From RGIG5579 sp045597125 (lineage in GTDB: Bacteria; Bacillota; Clostridia; Oscillospirales; SIG627): a DNA stretch of 64,000 nt. Where the stretch lies: NCBI GenBank assembly GCA_045597125.1, contig JAZODR010000038.1, forward strand, positions 38,475 to 102,474, given 5' to 3'. Below, one piece after another: positions 27,721 to 35,682 of this stretch. The notes under the pieces are model-generated. The model saw nothing but the letters and a program-made list of their open reading frames with translations. It was not told where the DNA came from and searched no databases. Position numbers and translations under genes: made by a program. Position 1 is the first letter of the stretch. The number at the start of each line of letters is the position of its first letter.

Positions 27721-28800
27721 ATGAATCAGATCAAGGTTGGTATTATTGGTGCTACCGGTATGGTAGGGCAGAGATTTATTACGCTTTTGGAGAACCACCC
27801 CTATTTTAAGATTGAGGCGCTTTACGCCAGCGCCAGAAGTGCAGGAAAATCTTACGGCGAAAGCGTTGATGGAAGATGGAAGATGTCGGCTCCTCTTTCT
27901 GCCGAGATTGCCGCTATGCCCGTTTATGATGCTGCAGATATTGATGCCATCGCCAAAACGGTAGATATGGTCTTCTGCGCGGTGAATATGCCCAAGGAAG
28001 AAATTCGCATTTACGAGGAAGCTCTTGCCAAGGCGGAGATTCCCGTTGTTTCTAATAATAGTGCCAACCGTATGGTGGCGGATGTTCCCATGATGATTCC
28101 TGAGGTGAATCCTCATCACGTAGAGGTCATCGAACAGCAGAAAAAACGTCTCGGTACCAAGCGTGGATTTGTTGCTGCAAAGCCAAACTGCTCTATTCAG
28201 AGCTACGTTCCTCTGATTCAGCCTTTGATGGAGTTTGAGCCTACCGAGGTTTTCGTTACCACCTATCAGGCGATTTCCGGCGCAGGTAAGACCTTTAAGG
28301 AATGGCCCGAAATGCTGGATAATATCATTCCTTTTATCGGCGGTGAAGAAGAAAAGAGTGAGAAAGAGCCTTTGAAGATTTGGGGTACAATCGGCGAAAA
28401 TGGCATTGCGCCTCTTGCCAACCTCAAGATTTCCGCTCAGTGTTTGCGCGTTCCTTGCAGTGACGGACATATGGCGGCTACCTTTATCCGCTTCAAGAAG
28501 AAGCCCACTCCCGAGCAGATTCTTGCAAAGTGGAAGGAATACAAGTCTCTTCCTCAGGAATTGGAGCTTCCCTCCGCCCCCAAGCAGTTTATTACTTATT
28601 TTGAGGATGAGAGCCATCCTCAGACGGGTGTGGACCGTATGACCGAAAATGGTATGGGTATCTGCGCGGGCAGACTCCGCGAAGACCCCATCTACGATTA
28701 TAAATTCGTGGGTCTTTCCCATAATACCCTTCGCGGTGCCGCAGGCGGTGCTGTAGAGGTTGCCGAGCTTTTGTTCCGTCTCGGTTATTTTGACAGATGA
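27721..28800 (+). CDS. asd: Aspartate-semialdehyde dehydrogenase
   Basis: A 359-residue NADP-dependent enzyme making aspartate semialdehyde for lysine/diaminopimelate, threonine and methionine synthesis. The nucleotide-binding GIIGATGMVGQRFI opens the protein and the catalytic cysteine lies in AAKPNCSIQSYVP (near residue 160). The insert pattern and the TTYQAISGAGK block match the archaeal/fungal-like branch rather than the Bacillus Asd branch. Ribosome site TTAGGAGGC. The TGA overlaps the rarA start by four bases. Confidence 0.94.
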   Translation: MNQIKVGIIGATGMVGQRFITLLENHPYFKIEALYASARSAGKSYGESVDGRWKMSAPLSAEIAAMPVYDAADIDAIAKTVDMVFCAVNMPKEEIRIYEEALAKAEIPVVSNNSANRMVADVPMMIPEVNPHHVEVIEQQKKRLGTKRGFVAAKPNCSIQSYVPLIQPLMEFEPTEVFVTTYQAISGAGKTFKEWPEMLDNIIPFIGGEEEKSEKEPLKIWGTIGENGIAPLANLKISAQCLRVPCSDGHMAATFIRFKKKPTPEQILAKWKEYKSLPQELELPSAPKQFITYFEDESHPQTGVDRMTENGMGICAGRLREDPIYDYKFVGLSHNTLRGAAGGAVEVAELLFRLGYFDR

Positions 28801-30041
28801 ATACCCCGCTGGCAGTAAGGCTTCGACCACAGACTCTTGATGAGGTTTGCGGACAGAAGCATCTGCTGGGTGAGAAAGGCGCTTTAAGGCGCCTTCTTTC
28901 ATCGGGGCAGATACGGAATATGATCTTTTACGGTCCCTCCGGTGTAGGAAAGACTACCGTTGCTCGCATCGTGGCAAATCAGGCGGGATTACCGTTTCGT
29001 CAGCTCAATGCTACCACGGCAGCCGGCAAGGATATTAAAGAGGTCCTTGCGGAAACGGAAGGCATTGAGGGAATGAATGGAATTCTTCTGTATCTGGATG
29101 AGATCCAATACCTCAATAAAAAACAGCAACAAACTCTTCTCGAGTATATTGAGGATGGCAGAGTGACGCTGATTGCCTCTACCACCGAAAATCCTTACTT
29201 TTACGTTTATAAGGCGATTTTGTCCCGCTGCGCCGTCTTTGAATTCAAACCTCTTTCCATTGAGGAGATTGCTGAAAATCTTCATCGCGGACTTTCTTGT
29301 CTTAATGAGGAAAATTCAACGAGTAAAACTCTTTCCGAAGAGGCATCTCGCTATATTGCCGAGTCGTCCGGTGGGGATGTGCGGGCATCGCTGAATTTTC
29401 TGGAGCTTTGTTATTATATCTCATCCGATGAGATTACTTTGGAGGATGCAAATTCCTGTGCCCAGCGAAACTTGAGTGCCTACGACCGTAGTGGTGATGA
29501 CAAATATGAGCTCTTGTCTGCATTGCAAAAATCCATTCGTGGAAGCGATGAAAATGCCGCGGTGTTTTACCTTGCAAAACTTCTGGAACAAGGCGATATG
29601 CAAGGCGCATGCCGTAGGCTTTTGGTAATAGCATCCGAGGATATAGGTCTTGCGTATTCTCAAGCAGCGGTGGTGGTGAAGGCTTGTGTTGATTCCGCTT
29701 TGATGCTGGGGATGCCTGAGGCCAGAATTCCCTTGGTTCATGCTGTGATTCTTTTGGCAATCAGTCCCAAGTCCAATTCTGCCTATGAAGCTTATGCCAG
29801 CGCGGCACAAGATATTGAAAAGGGGCTTGGCAGAGATATGCCCTCTTGCCTGAAAAACAATCATTTCTTTGGAGTAGGTGACAAGAAGACCCCCTATATT
29901 TATCCTCACGATCATGCCAACCATTGGATTCGTCAGCAATATCTCCCCGACGATCTGAAAGACAGAGTTTATTACACATTCGGGGATAATAAGACTGAGC
30001 AATCAGCCCAAGCCTATTGGGAAAAGATCAAAAATCAATGA
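28797..30041 (+). CDS. rarA: Replication-associated recombination protein A (RarA/MgsA)
   Basis: A 414-residue AAA+ ATPase that acts at stalled replication forks. It begins with the family-specific PLAVRLRPQTLDEVCGQKHLLG. Walker A is FYGPSGVGKTTVA (near residue 45), Walker B LYLDEIQYLNKKQQQ, and sensor 1 ASTTENPYFYVYKAILSRC. The C-terminal tetramerisation region ends with YIYPHDHANHWIRQQYLPD, diagnostic for RarA. It is translationally coupled to asd and followed by a strong terminator. Confidence 0.95.
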   Translation: MNTPLAVRLRPQTLDEVCGQKHLLGEKGALRRLLSSGQIRNMIFYGPSGVGKTTVARIVANQAGLPFRQLNATTAAGKDIKEVLAETEGIEGMNGILLYLDEIQYLNKKQQQTLLEYIEDGRVTLIASTTENPYFYVYKAILSRCAVFEFKPLSIEEIAENLHRGLSCLNEENSTSKTLSEEASRYIAESSGGDVRASLNFLELCYYISSDEITLEDANSCAQRNLSAYDRSGDDKYELLSALQKSIRGSDENAAVFYLAKLLEQGDMQGACRRLLVIASEDIGLAYSQAAVVVKACVDSALMLGMPEARIPLVHAVILLAISPKSNSAYEAYASAAQDIEKGLGRDMPSCLKNNHFFGVGDKKTPYIYPHDHANHWIRQQYLPDDLKDRVYYTFGDNKTEQSAQAYWEKIKNQ

Positions 30042-30047
30042 TATAAA

Positions 30048-30082
30048 AGAGCCGTTTATCGCAGGGATAAACGGCTCTTTTT
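30048..30082 (+). terminator. Terminator after rarA
   Basis: Thirteen-bp stem AGAGCCGTTTATC/GATAAACGGCTCT followed by a T-run. Confidence 0.92.
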
Positions 30083-30152
30083 GTGTGATGAAACATTATA
30101 GTTTCGCTTTAAAATTTCCAGTAAAAAACAATAAAAAAATAATGAAAATCAA

Positions 30153-30181
30153 TTGACAATTTTGTGAAGATGCTTTATAAT
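30153..30181 (+). promoter_or_regulatory. Consensus sigma-A promoter for the surface protein gene
   Basis: TTGACA (30153-30158) and TATAAT (30176-30181) with a 17-base spacer, both perfect, about 57 bases before the start codon. A single-gene unit with a strong promoter is consistent with an abundant surface protein. Confidence 0.9.
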
Positions 30182-30238
30182 AACTTTGTCTAATAAGCTG
30201 GATTTTTTATTTCAGCAATAAATTTTTAGGAGGACAAT

Positions 30239-32488
30239 ATGAAAAAGTTTTTGGTCGTTGTACTGAGCGCACTCCTGATTCTTGCGCTCTTTATTCCCGC
30301 AATGGCAGATGATAATCCCGTCTTGACTACCGTTGCGAACAAGACCACGGTTAAGAGAGGGGAAGAGGTTACCATTTCCGTTGTTCTGGATAAGAATATC
30401 ACCACTCGAAACGTCGCTTTGAACTATGTTTTTGATGGTTCCGCTTTTACTTATAAAAATAAGAGTGGAAAATGGGATACTGCGCTTCAGTTGAAAGGAA
30501 TGAATGAGTGTGATACTTTCGTTGCAAATGCTAAAGATAATGCAGCTACTTTTGGTTGTGATCCTGCAATTGAGGTTTCTGCCGGTACTATCTTTACGAT
30601 GACCTTAATTGTAAAGGATGACGCACCTTTTGGTACTTACGAGATTAATTTCATTCCCGGCAATCAGTTCACTGCTACTTGTGTAGCAGCAACTGTTACC
30701 GTTACCCACGATTGCGTTCCCGCAACCACCTATACTACTGATGAAACCCATCATTGGAAGGCTTGTACCGTAACCGGTTGTGACAAGGAATTTGAAAAGG
30801 ATACTCATAAGTTTGAAAATGCTTGTGATACTACTTGCGATGTCTGCGGTTACACTCGCACGATTACCCATAACTATTCCAAGACAGAAAAAGATGCTTC
30901 TCAGCACTGGACCGTATGTTCCGTATGTAATACTGAAGAACCCGGTTCCAGAGAAAATCATACTCCCAAGGCTGAAGATGTTCTTGAAACTCCCGCAGAC
31001 TGCGCTAATGCTGCAGTTTACAAAAAAGTATGTTCCGTTTGTGAGGCTCAGATTGGTGCCACCTTTCCCGTCGGATCGCCTGATGCATCCCTCCACTCCG
31101 GCGGAACTGCAACCTGTAAGGACAAAGCTGTATGTCAGCATTGCTCTCAGCCTTACGGTAATTACGATTCTAACAATCATGTTGGTACGAAGAAAGTAGA
31201 AAAGAACGATACTCACCATTGGGAAGTATGCCAGGCTTGCACCGCTGAGGTTGCCGGCACTAAAACCGGCCATAGCGGTGGAACTGCAACCTGTAAGGAC
31301 AAGGCAGTTTGTACCACCTGTGGAGAAGCTTACGGCAGCACTGATGCTGATAATCACGTAGGTTCTACCAAGGTAGAAAAGGATGCTACCCAGCACTGGA
31401 CCGTATGTGAGTCCTGCTCTTCCGAGATTGCCGGCACCAAAACCGGTCATAGCGGTGGAACTGCAACCTGTAAGGACAAGGCAGTTTGTATCACCTGCGG
31501 AGAAGCTTACGGTGATGTTGATCTCACCACTCATAAGGGTGGCAAGGCTGATTGTAAGAACAAGGCTGAATGCGATGTTTGTGGCAATCCTTACGGCGAA
31601 ATTGATTCCGATGTTCATACCGGCAATGTAAACGTTACTCCCGAAGTTCCTGCAGACTGTAAGAACGGCGGTTGGACGGAAGAAATTGCTTGTGCAGATT
31701 GCGGCGTAGTTCTTACTCCTAAGACTCCTACTGAAAAGAAAGCTCACTACATTGATACCTGGACCGAGGTTAAGCCTGCTACCGAGAGTCAGGAAGGCGA
31801 GAAGAAGGGTAAATGTACTGAGTGCGGTGATGAATTTACCGTAGCAACCGATAAACTTGCTACCTCCGTTAAGGCTGAAAACATCCTGAACAATGACGGC
31901 AAGGCTGTTGAAGGCGCAAAGATCGAAGCTGTTGGCGATACCAAACTTCCCGAAAACATTGCGGCAGGCATTATTACTGCAACTCCCCAAGAAATCAAGG
32001 ATTTTGAGGAAGATGCCGAAACCAAAGAAATGCTTGCAAAGGTTCCCGAAGCATCCGATAAGAAGATCCTTGGCTTGGTTGTATATGCTATTATGTCCGG
32101 TGATACCTATCAGGATGCTGCTTCCGGCGATTTTATCGTTGATGCTACTGCCAACGAGAAACTTCCCGGCAAGATTAAGGTTACCCTGCCTATTACTGCA
32201 GACCTTTCCAACTATGAAAACTTGGTTGTATTGACTGAGGGTGCAAATGGTGATTTGGTTAAGCTTGAGGCTACTATCGTAAACGGTACTGTTGTATTTG
32301 AAACCGAAAGTAATTTCAATGGTATTATTTTGATGGGCTCTGAGAAGAAGGCTCCCGCTCCTGTGAATCCCGATGTGCCTCAGAATGGTGATTCCAGCGA
32401 AGTAGTCCTCTATGTTTCTTTGGCTCTCGTATCCCTTCTGACTCTTTCTGCTATGTTTATCTCTAAGAAGTCTAAGGCTTCCAAGTAA
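30239..32488 (+). CDS. Secreted, C-terminally anchored repeat protein with cohesin-like N-terminal domain
   Basis: A 749-residue surface protein. It has a signal peptide (1-23, ending PAMADD), then a beta-rich domain (about 30-155) whose opening TTVKRGEEVTISVVLD resembles cohesin modules. Next comes a long region (about 160-520) of Cys-x-x-Cys pairs and paired histidines in repeats of the HHWxVCxxC type, which may bind metal or form disulphides. A threonine/lysine-rich domain follows (about 540-700). The C-terminus reads VPQNGDSS, a hydrophobic segment, then KKSKASK. This is the layout of a sortase substrate, but with Asn where the LPxTG threonine would be, so anchoring may be by membrane only. 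Function unknown; adhesin or scaffold is possible. Confidence 0.75.
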   Translation: MKKFLVVVLSALLILALFIPAMADDNPVLTTVANKTTVKRGEEVTISVVLDKNITTRNVALNYVFDGSAFTYKNKSGKWDTALQLKGMNECDTFVANAKDNAATFGCDPAIEVSAGTIFTMTLIVKDDAPFGTYEINFIPGNQFTATCVAATVTVTHDCVPATTYTTDETHHWKACTVTGCDKEFEKDTHKFENACDTTCDVCGYTRTITHNYSKTEKDASQHWTVCSVCNTEEPGSRENHTPKAEDVLETPADCANAAVYKKVCSVCEAQIGATFPVGSPDASLHSGGTATCKDKAVCQHCSQPYGNYDSNNHVGTKKVEKNDTHHWEVCQACTAEVAGTKTGHSGGTATCKDKAVCTTCGEAYGSTDADNHVGSTKVEKDATQHWTVCESCSSEIAGTKTGHSGGTATCKDKAVCITCGEAYGDVDLTTHKGGKADCKNKAECDVCGNPYGEIDSDVHTGNVNVTPEVPADCKNGGWTEEIACADCGVVLTPKTPTEKKAHYIDTWTEVKPATESQEGEKKGKCTECGDEFTVATDKLATSVKAENILNNDGKAVEGAKIEAVGDTKLPENIAAGIITATPQEIKDFEEDAETKEMLAKVPEASDKKILGLVVYAIMSGDTYQDAASGDFIVDATANEKLPGKIKVTLPITADLSNYENLVVLTEGANGDLVKLEATIVNGTVVFETESNFNGIILMGSEKKAPAPVNPDVPQNGDSSEVVLYVSLALVSLLTLSAMFISKKSKASK
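31094..31624 (+). repeat. Three 177-bp direct repeats inside the surface protein gene
   Basis: Units begin at 31094, 31271 and 31448, exactly 177 bases (59 codons) apart, each opening with the peptide SGGTATCKDKAVC. Units two and three share long nearly identical DNA at their 5' ends. The third diverges in its second half. Such in-frame tandem units can change number by slippage or recombination. Confidence 0.9.
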
Positions 32489-32504
32489 GAATCGATTTTG
32501 TTTA

Positions 32505-32533
32505 AAAGCTCTGACGAAAGTCAGAGCTTTTTT
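32505..32533 (+). terminator. Terminator after the surface protein gene
   Basis: Eleven-bp stem AAAGCTCTGAC with its complement around a GAAA tetraloop, followed by a T-run. Confidence 0.92.
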
Positions 32534-32609
32534 CTGTATTGTACAAGATGCATAAAATTTCAAGAAAAATTTCTGTTTTATTGACGATTCCAACAAAAGC
32601 ACTTTGACA

Positions 32610-32638
32610 TTGCAATTATATTGTGAATGGTTTATAAT
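32610..32638 (+). promoter_or_regulatory. Promoter for the EF-G-like gene
   Basis: TTGCAA (32610-32615), 17-base spacer, TATAAT (32633-32638). A TTGACA at 32604-32609 is 23 bases from the -10 and is probably not the -35. Confidence 0.7.
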
Positions 32639-32695
32639 ATAATTGTTAATAAATATAATGCTCCGGCAAAAGTTGGGGCAAAGGAGGATAGTACT

Positions 32696-34753
32696 ATGGC
32701 AAGCTTTGATATGAAACGAATTCGCAACCTTGTATTGATGGGCCACTCCGGCTCAGGCAAGACCTCTCTTGCTGAGGCTATGCTTTACCTGACGGGCGGT
32801 TCAGACCGTCTTGGAAAGGTTCCGGATGGAAATACTGCATTCGATTTTGATCCTGAGGCGATTCGTCGCAAAATTTCTATTGCTTCTTCTCAAGCTCCTT
32901 TGATCTGGAAGGATACCAAAATTAATATCATTGATACCCCCGGTTACCCCGGGTTTACCGGTGAGGTTTGTCAGGCAGTGCGAGTTGCTGACAGCGCTAT
33001 TATCGTTGTTGATGCGAAGGCGGGTATTGAAGTTGGCACTGAACTTGCTTGGGACAAGGCTAGTGAAGCTGGTCTTCCCAAGGCAATTTTTATCAATAAG
33101 TTTGATGATAATGAAGCGCGTTTTGCTAAAATTTTAAATGGTCTTCACGAAATGTTCGGCAGATCCATTTGCCCTATTACAATCCCTATGGTTTCGGATG
33201 GTGAAGTAAAGGGCGCAATTGATCTGATTCAGATGGAGGCGCATAGCTTTGACGATAAGGGTACCCATCACGTCCTTCCCATTCCAGAAGAGAATATGGA
33301 AGCAGTTGAGGAATTTCGTGCAATGCTTCTGGAAGCAGTTGCAGGTACCAGCGAAGAATTGATGAACAAGTTCTTTGCAGAAGAAGAAATTACTCATATG
33401 GAGATTTATAATGCCGTTCACGAAGGCATTATTCACGGCGAGATCGTTCCTTGCTTCTGTGGTTGTGCTACCAAGCTTTGGGGTGTTTGGACTCTTCTGA
33501 ACTTTATTGCTCAGTCCTTCCCCCGTCATAGCGCAAAGGGCTTTGAGCGCGGTGCGAATTCCCAGGAAATTGAAATTAACCCCGACGGTGCTCCCGCCAT
33601 ACTGATCTACAAAACCATTGCCGATCCTTTCGTAGGTAAGATGAGCTTTTTCAAGGTAATGAATGGTACCGTGAAGGGCGATTTGACTTTGAAGAATGCG
33701 CGTACCGGTGACAGTGAAAAACTGGGCAAGATTTATGTTGTAAAGGGCAAGACGCAGACAGAGGTCCCGGAGCTTCTTTGCGGTGATATCGGTATGGTAT
33801 CTAAGCTTTCCTCTGTGGCAACCGGAGATACCTTGAGTTGGAACGGTGACGTTTCTTATATCCCATCCCAATATCCATATCCATTCTACGTAAAGGCACT
33901 TGCTCCCAAGGCGAAAGGCGACGAAGATAAAATCTCTTCTGCCGTTACCAAGCTTCTCGAGGAGGATATGACCCTTCGTTATGAAGTAAACCGTGAAACT
34001 GGTCAGATGCTGGTTTCGGGGCTGGGCGGAACTCACTTGGATATCACCCTTGCTAAGATGAAAGTCCGTTACGGTGTAGAGGTTGTTTTAGGCGAAAAGA
34101 AGATTGCATACCGTGAAACCATTCGCAAGGCTTGTAAAGTGGAAGGAAAGCATAAAAAGCAGTCCGGCGGCCACGGTCAATACGGACACGTTAAGATCGA
34201 GTTCTCCCCGGGAGAAGGCGAAGGTCTTACCTTTACCGAATCCATTTTCGGCGGCTCTGTACCCAAGAATTTCCATCCTGCAGTTGAAAAGGGCCTGTTG
34301 GAATGTATGTCCAAGGGTGTTTTGGCAGGTTATCCCGTGGTAGGTCTTGCCGCAAACCTGTATGACGGTTCTTATCACGACGTTGACTCTTCCGAGATGG
34401 CATTTAAGACTGCGGCAGCCATTGCATTTAGAGAAGGTCTACCCCAGTGCGCTCCCGTTCTTTTGGAGCCGGTTGGAAAGCTTAAGGTATTTATCCCCGA
34501 TACGCAGATGGGCGACGTAATCGGCGATCTGAATAAACGTCGCGGAAGAATCATGGGAATGGAGCAGGACGAGAAGAAGCGCGGCTGGAGCATTATTGAG
34601 GCTGAGGTTCCCGAAGCTGAAATGAACGATTACGTTCACGCCCTTCGAGCAATCTCTCAGGGCAGAGCATCTTTTACCTTCTTCTTTGATCATTATGAAG
34701 AAACCCCCGCAGTTGTTGCGGAAAAGGTGATTGCCGCTGCGAAGGCTGAATAA
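32696..34753 (+). CDS. Elongation factor G-like GTPase (second EF-G type)
   Basis: A 685-residue translational GTPase with all five EF-G domains. G1 is MGHSGSGKTSLAEAM, G3 is DTPGYPGF, and the NKFD motif is FINKFDDNEARF. Domain IV contains HKKQSGGHGQYGHVKI and the C-terminal ends are EF-G-like. The G1 loop and the Asp-rather-than-His-rich region differ from the main FusA, and the gene is outside a str operon, so it is the EF-G2-like paralogue whose precise role is unclear. The ATG at 32696 has AAAGGAGGAT; the upstream open frame is promoter DNA. Confidence 0.88.
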   Translation: MASFDMKRIRNLVLMGHSGSGKTSLAEAMLYLTGGSDRLGKVPDGNTAFDFDPEAIRRKISIASSQAPLIWKDTKINIIDTPGYPGFTGEVCQAVRVADSAIIVVDAKAGIEVGTELAWDKASEAGLPKAIFINKFDDNEARFAKILNGLHEMFGRSICPITIPMVSDGEVKGAIDLIQMEAHSFDDKGTHHVLPIPEENMEAVEEFRAMLLEAVAGTSEELMNKFFAEEEITHMEIYNAVHEGIIHGEIVPCFCGCATKLWGVWTLLNFIAQSFPRHSAKGFERGANSQEIEINPDGAPAILIYKTIADPFVGKMSFFKVMNGTVKGDLTLKNARTGDSEKLGKIYVVKGKTQTEVPELLCGDIGMVSKLSSVATGDTLSWNGDVSYIPSQYPYPFYVKALAPKAKGDEDKISSAVTKLLEEDMTLRYEVNRETGQMLVSGLGGTHLDITLAKMKVRYGVEVVLGEKKIAYRETIRKACKVEGKHKKQSGGHGQYGHVKIEFSPGEGEGLTFTESIFGGSVPKNFHPAVEKGLLECMSKGVLAGYPVVGLAANLYDGSYHDVDSSEMAFKTAAAIAFREGLPQCAPVLLEPVGKLKVFIPDTQMGDVIGDLNKRRGRIMGMEQDEKKRGWSIIEAEVPEAEMNDYVHALRAISQGRASFTFFFDHYEETPAVVAEKVIAAAKAE

Positions 34754-34760
34754 AAAACAA

Positions 34761-34790
34761 AAAGAGTGCAGATTTCTGCACTCTTTTTTT
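34761..34790 (+). terminator. Terminator after the EF-G-like gene
   Basis: Eleven-bp stem AAAGAGTGCAG with its complement around ATTT, then a T-run. Confidence 0.92.
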
Positions 34791-34792
34791 CT

Positions 34793-34861
34793 TGCCGCTT
34801 CGGTACAGATAGGAGGAGGGGAGTCCTTGATTTTTTCATTCGGTCTGTATCTCTTGCGGCA
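34793..34861. repeat. Imperfect palindrome upstream of rpe
   Basis: TGCCGC/GCGGCA and TACAGA/TCTGTA arms are separated by matching internal loops of 5-6 bases around a 30-base purine-rich centre. It lies between a terminator and the rpe promoter. No function can be assigned. Confidence 0.4.
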
Positions 34862-34899
34862 GAATTTGAAAAAACACGGGTGAAGCTTTAAAAAAACTA

Positions 34900-34928
34900 T
34901 TGCACCCGTTGTCATTTTATGATATAAT
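34900..34928 (+). promoter_or_regulatory. Promoter for rpe
   Basis: TTGCAC (34900-34905), 17-base spacer, TATAAT (34923-34928), about 57 bases before the rpe start. Confidence 0.75.
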
Positions 34929-34984
34929 CCTTGCGGTGTCACCCACCGATTAATTTTGAAAAAAAGAAAATAGGAGTTTTTGAG

Positions 34985-35629
34985 ATGATTAAGCTTGCTC
35001 CCTCCGTCCTTGCGGCGGATTTTACTTGCCTTGGAGAGGAAATTAAAAAAGTATATGAAAACGGTGCGGAGTATCTGCATTTGGATGTTATGGATGGTAT
35101 GTTTGTGCCTAACATTTCTCTTGGGCCGGGTATGATCGCTTCCATGCGCAAGGTTTGCGATATTGTTTTCGACGTTCATCTGATGATTCAGGATCCTATC
35201 CGTTATATTGATGATTTTGCAAAAGCGGGAGCTGATATCATTACCTTCCATTATGAGGCTTGCGATAACCATAAGGAAGTCATTGATAAGATTCATTCCT
35301 ACGGAATTCGTGCAGGTATGTCTGTAAAGCCTTATACTGATGCCAATTTGATGGTGCCTTTCCTGCCCGATTTGGAACTTGCTCTGGTTATGACCGTTCA
35401 GCCCGGATTCGGCGGACAGAAGTTTATGTACGAGGCCATGCCCAATCTGGAGAAACTTAATGCGGCAATCAAAGATCTGGATAAAGATATTGATCTTGAG
35501 GTGGACGGCGGTATTAATCTGCAGAATGCATCTGTGGTAAAAGAGCGAGGCGCAAATGTTTTGGTAGCAGGTTCTGCCGTATTCGGTGCAGATGACGTTG
35601 CCGCAACGGTTCGCGAATTTTTAAAGTAA
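34985..35629 (+). CDS. rpe: Ribulose-phosphate 3-epimerase
   Basis: A 214-residue TIM-barrel enzyme interconverting ribulose-5-phosphate and xylulose-5-phosphate in the pentose phosphate pathway. Signatures are LAPSVLAADF at the N-terminus, LHLDVMDGMFVPNISLGP with the metal-binding His/Asp, DVHLMI, TVQPGFGGQ and EVDGGI. The ATG at 34985 has an ATAGGAGT site; the open frame upstream contains the promoter. Single-gene unit with promoter and a TTCG-loop terminator. Confidence 0.97.
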   Translation: MIKLAPSVLAADFTCLGEEIKKVYENGAEYLHLDVMDGMFVPNISLGPGMIASMRKVCDIVFDVHLMIQDPIRYIDDFAKAGADIITFHYEACDNHKEVIDKIHSYGIRAGMSVKPYTDANLMVPFLPDLELALVMTVQPGFGGQKFMYEAMPNLEKLNAAIKDLDKDIDLEVDGGINLQNASVVKERGANVLVAGSAVFGADDVAATVREFLK

Positions 35630-35656
35630 AAAGTCCTTCGGGACTTTTCTCTTTTT
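35629..35656 (+). terminator. Terminator after rpe
   Basis: AAAAGTCC/GGACTTTT stem with a TTCG tetraloop and a pyrimidine run. The stem begins within the rpe stop codon. Confidence 0.88.
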
Positions 35657-35682
35657 GTGGTAGAATATAAAAGTAAGGAATT

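Noticed and set aside
31094..31624. Regular repeats that could be taken for a CRISPR array
   Set aside because: The units are 177 bp, in frame and coding, with no short spacer structure.
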